A DNA stretch of 64,000 nt from JANMCE01 sp031410595. Lineage in GTDB: Bacteria; Actinomycetota; Acidimicrobiia; Acidimicrobiales; Ilumatobacteraceae. Under the pieces are notes generated by a model. That model ran no database searches. It saw nothing but the letters and a program-made list of their open reading frames with translations, and had not been told where the DNA came from. Where the stretch lies: the NCBI GenBank assembly GCA_031410595.1, contig JANNZM010000104.1, positions 127,749-191,748 of the forward strand. Reading direction: 5' to 3'. Made by a program: the position numbers and the translations under genes. Shown here one piece after another: positions 62,094 through 64,000 of this stretch. Within the stretch, counting starts at the first letter, position 1. Each line of letters begins with the position of its first letter.

Positions 62094-62344
62094 CGAGAAT
62101 CGCAGGAGACCTGCGAAAAATCAAGATTTGAGCACCCGTGGATTTTGAACGCTTTTTCCTGTCTAGTGTGTCGCGGGATAGGTCCGACGGCTTACGGAGT
62201 GTTTGGGAGGCCACGCCGCGAGAAGTTCGGTCCGATTTCGATAGGCGTACGCGACTTCTCGGGGTTTGGGGGCGTCGTCGTACTGCGGGGGATTGAACGA
62301 TGTCGGCTCCGACGCCCGCCATCGCGAACAAGAACGGAGGGCAA
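62094..62344 (+). promoter_or_regulatory. Leader of the OmpA-like gene
   Basis: 251 bp with no gene. AT-richer than its neighbours near 62110-62150 and likely to carry the promoter; CGGAGGG at 62335-62341 is the ribosome-binding site for GTG 62345. No other element seen. Confidence 0.4.
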
Positions 62345-63175
62345 GTGAATAAGTGTTTTAGAAAGTTTCTGCCGTGGCTGATTGGGGGTGCATTGGCCTG
62401 GCTGGCGCTCTCGTTGATCTTGAGCGGCCCGTTGTCGAGCAACCTGAAATCGACAATGAAGTCCAGGCTCGGCGCCGACGCAGCGCTCGCAGGTGTCACC
62501 GTCAGCAAGCTCGACGGCCAGGACGTGTACCTGAGCGGTCCAGCGTCGCTTGAGGCAAGCGCCCGGGCAGCGGTGAAACATAATGGCGTCGACGACGTGT
62601 TCTACAACGCCACTGCTGAGCCCGCCGCCCCGGCCCCGGCAACCACCGCCGCTCCGGCCACCACTGCGGCCGCGGTGACGACAGCTGCTCCGGTTACGAC
62701 CGCTCCGCCCGCCACCACTGCTGCCCCGAAGCCGTCCACCACAGCGGCTCCGGCCACGACCGCGGCTCCGGCCACGACGGCCGCCCCGGCTCCGACCACG
62801 GTCGCTCCGAAGGCGTGCCCGGCACTGCCGGCCCTGACCGGCGTGAATTTTGAAACGAACTCGGCCACCTTGGCTGGGGACGCTCCAAGTGTGCTGGCCA
62901 ATGTCGTGGCAGCGCTCAAGGCAGCTCCTGGCTGCAAGGTCACCGTGATTGGTCATACCGACAATCGCGGCACCGATGCCGCCAACCAGTCACTCTCTGA
63001 GGCACGTGCGGCCTCGGTTGTCGACTACCTGGTTTCGCAGGGCATTCCTGCGGCCAACCTCACCTCGCTGGGCAAGGGCGAAAGCGAACCCGTCGCCGGC
63101 AGCGATCAGACCACCGAGGCAGGCCTCGCGGTCAACCGTCGTATCGAATTCAAGCCAACGAATCTTGGGAGTTAA
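62345..63175 (+). CDS. OmpA-family protein with N-terminal helix and BON-like domain
   Basis: 276 residues. N-terminal membrane helix (about 10-30, LPWLIGGALAWLALSLILSG), BON-like alpha/beta segment (about 35-90, DAALAGVTVSKLDGQDVYLSG), an ATTAAPATTAA-like stalk (about 95-160) and a C-terminal OmpA domain (about 165-270) with VTVIGHTDNRGTDAANQSLSEARA and NRRIEF, which bind peptidoglycan. Similar to mycobacterial ArfA layout. Start GTG 62345 by RBS; ATG 62300 is an alternative. Followed 3 bp later by the repeat protein. Confidence 0.88.
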   Translation: MNKCFRKFLPWLIGGALAWLALSLILSGPLSSNLKSTMKSRLGADAALAGVTVSKLDGQDVYLSGPASLEASARAAVKHNGVDDVFYNATAEPAAPAPATTAAPATTAAAVTTAAPVTTAPPATTAAPKPSTTAAPATTAAPATTAAPAPTTVAPKACPALPALTGVNFETNSATLAGDAPSVLANVVAALKAAPGCKVTVIGHTDNRGTDAANQSLSEARAASVVDYLVSQGIPAANLTSLGKGESEPVAGSDQTTEAGLAVNRRIEFKPTNLGS

Positions 63176-63178
63176 CTG

Positions 63179-64000
63179 ATGTCCGTATTAGCAACATTCT
63201 GGTACACCGCCGCGAAGCTGGCGGCTTGGATGGCCATCCCGGCCATCCTGGGGTTCCTGCTCGGTTGGTTCATCCGGTCCTACATGAAGGGCTCCGGTGC
63301 CAATTCGGCCACACACACCCAGGAACTGGCGTCGTCCCGCTCACTGGTCGGCACGCATGAGGCTCGCATTGGTGAGCTGCAAGCTGCCCACACGAAGGAC
63401 ACCGACCTCATTGCCTCGCTTCGCGGCAAGGTGTCTGCACTCGAAGCAGCTCCGGCCAGGACGGTCGAGAAACTAGTGGACAATCCGGTTCACCTCACCC
63501 GCATCGGTGCCCTTGAGGCCGAGGTCGCCGGCATTGCCGCGCTTCGTTCCAAAATCACCTCACTCGAGTCGGCTCCGCCCAAGACGGTGGAGAAGCTCGT
63601 GACGGTCGAAAAGGTCGTCGATCGTCCGGTTGAGAAGATTGTGACGGTCGAAAAGATCGTGGAGAAGGTGGTCGATCGTCCGGTTGAGAAGATCGTGGAG
63701 AAGCTGGTGGACAATCCGGTCCACTTGCGCCGCGTCGCCGAGCTCGAGACCGAGGTTGGCCAGATCGCAGGCCTGCGCTCGCAGATCAAGACCTTCGCCG
63801 ATGCTCCGCCGAAGACCGTCGAAAAGATCGTCACGGTCGAAAAGATCGTTGAGAAGCCGGTTGAGAAGATCGTGACGGTTGAGAAGATTGTCGATCGCCC
63901 GGTCGAGAAGATTGTGACGGTTGAGAAGATTGTCGATCGCCCGGTCGAGAAGATTGTGACGGTTGAGAAGATTGTCGATCGCCCGGTGGAGAAGATTGTG
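63179..64000 (+). CDS. Membrane-anchored VEKIV-repeat protein (right end outside window)
   Basis: At least 274 residues. N-terminal helix (about 10-35, AAKLAAWMAIPAILGFLLGWFI), coiled-coil-like segments with EARIGELQ and LRGKVSALEA, then blocks built on KTVEKLV, EKIVTVEKIVDRPVEKIV. The last 140 bases are near-exact 42-bp tandem units. No family recognised; the repeat resembles an extended charged stalk. Next to the OmpA-like gene, so perhaps a peptidoglycan-to-membrane link. Confidence 0.75.
   Translation, partial: MSVLATFWYTAAKLAAWMAIPAILGFLLGWFIRSYMKGSGANSATHTQELASSRSLVGTHEARIGELQAAHTKDTDLIASLRGKVSALEAAPARTVEKLVDNPVHLTRIGALEAEVAGIAALRSKITSLESAPPKTVEKLVTVEKVVDRPVEKIVTVEKIVEKVVDRPVEKIVEKLVDNPVHLRRVAELETEVGQIAGLRSQIKTFADAPPKTVEKIVTVEKIVEKPVEKIVTVEKIVDRPVEKIVTVEKIVDRPVEKIVTVEKIVDRPVEKIV
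63863..64000 (+). repeat. 42-bp tandem repeat array in the repeat protein
   Basis: At least three near-identical 42-bp units encoding EKIVTVEKIVDRPV (63863-64000), leading out of the window. Earlier, shorter and more diverged units occur from 63595. Identity at DNA level suggests recent expansion by slippage or recombination. Confidence 0.85.

Noticed and set aside
63595..64000. Tandem repeats as a CRISPR array
   Set aside because: The units are contiguous, in frame and encode a peptide repeat; there are no unique spacers.

Overview
The window is GC-rich DNA from an actinobacterium and contains the replication origin. The gene order parA-parB / cwlM-like / trxA / trxB / anti-sigma / ECF sigma / kinase / DUF6049 on one side, and rpmH-rnpA-yidD-yidC-jag-rsmG, dnaA-dnaN-recF-dciA-gyrB-gyrA-DUF3566-tRNA-Ile on the other, closely matches the origin region of Mycobacterium. 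Several traits point to a deep-branching actinobacterium such as the Acidimicrobiia: Thr/Ala/Pro linkers in secreted proteins, LPXTG anchors, DUF5318, and a BON-like plus OmpA protein. The lineage is an inference; no 16S gene is present.

Left accessory part (1-24.7 kb). A potassium block opens the window: partial kdpD, divergent from a KimA-like K+ importer with a fused OB-fold domain. Then come a UvrD helicase, a secreted lipase, a selenocysteine-type glutathione peroxidase with an in-frame TGA and a SECIS hairpin, a P450, an ATPase remnant, an MgtE-N/DUF1003 pair, an LPXTG surface protein, an alpha/beta hydrolase, a CopC-CopD copper protein, a GDT1-type transporter, a Fur-family regulator divergent from a four-gene Mn/Zn/Fe ABC transporter, a dehydrogenase, a small membrane protein, tRNA-Ile, DUF3566 and a Tad-like protein.

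Origin core (24.8-40.8 kb). gyrA, gyrB, dciA, recF, dnaN and dnaA lie on the minus strand. rpmH, rnpA, yidD, yidC, jag, rsmG, parA and parB lie on the plus strand. DnaA-box clusters sit on both sides of dnaA, with a DnaA-trio-like tract next to dnaN. Two parS sites precede parA.

Envelope block (39.9-50.4 kb). A catalytically degenerate CwlM-like protein, thioredoxin and its reductase, a holin-like membrane protein, an anti-sigma/ECF sigma pair, a Ser/Thr kinase with an extracellular domain, DegV, DUF6049, a GNAT enzyme and a LppX-like lipoprotein. The MurJ domain found at this locus in mycobacteria is absent.

Right part (50.5-64 kb). A giant SdrD-repeat LPXTG protein, the CCA-adding enzyme, a broken LPXTG protein, an unusual receiver-like/winged-helix/HATPase fusion, a methyltransferase, two nucleotide-sugar genes, DUF5318, a DUF192 lipoprotein, an OmpA-type protein and a membrane-anchored repeat protein cut by the window edge.

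Most exciting observations: the selenoprotein peroxidase, the degenerate response-regulator/HATPase fusion, the trio-like and iteron-like structure at oriC, the degenerate CwlM next to an active kinase, and three genes that appear to start at CTG.
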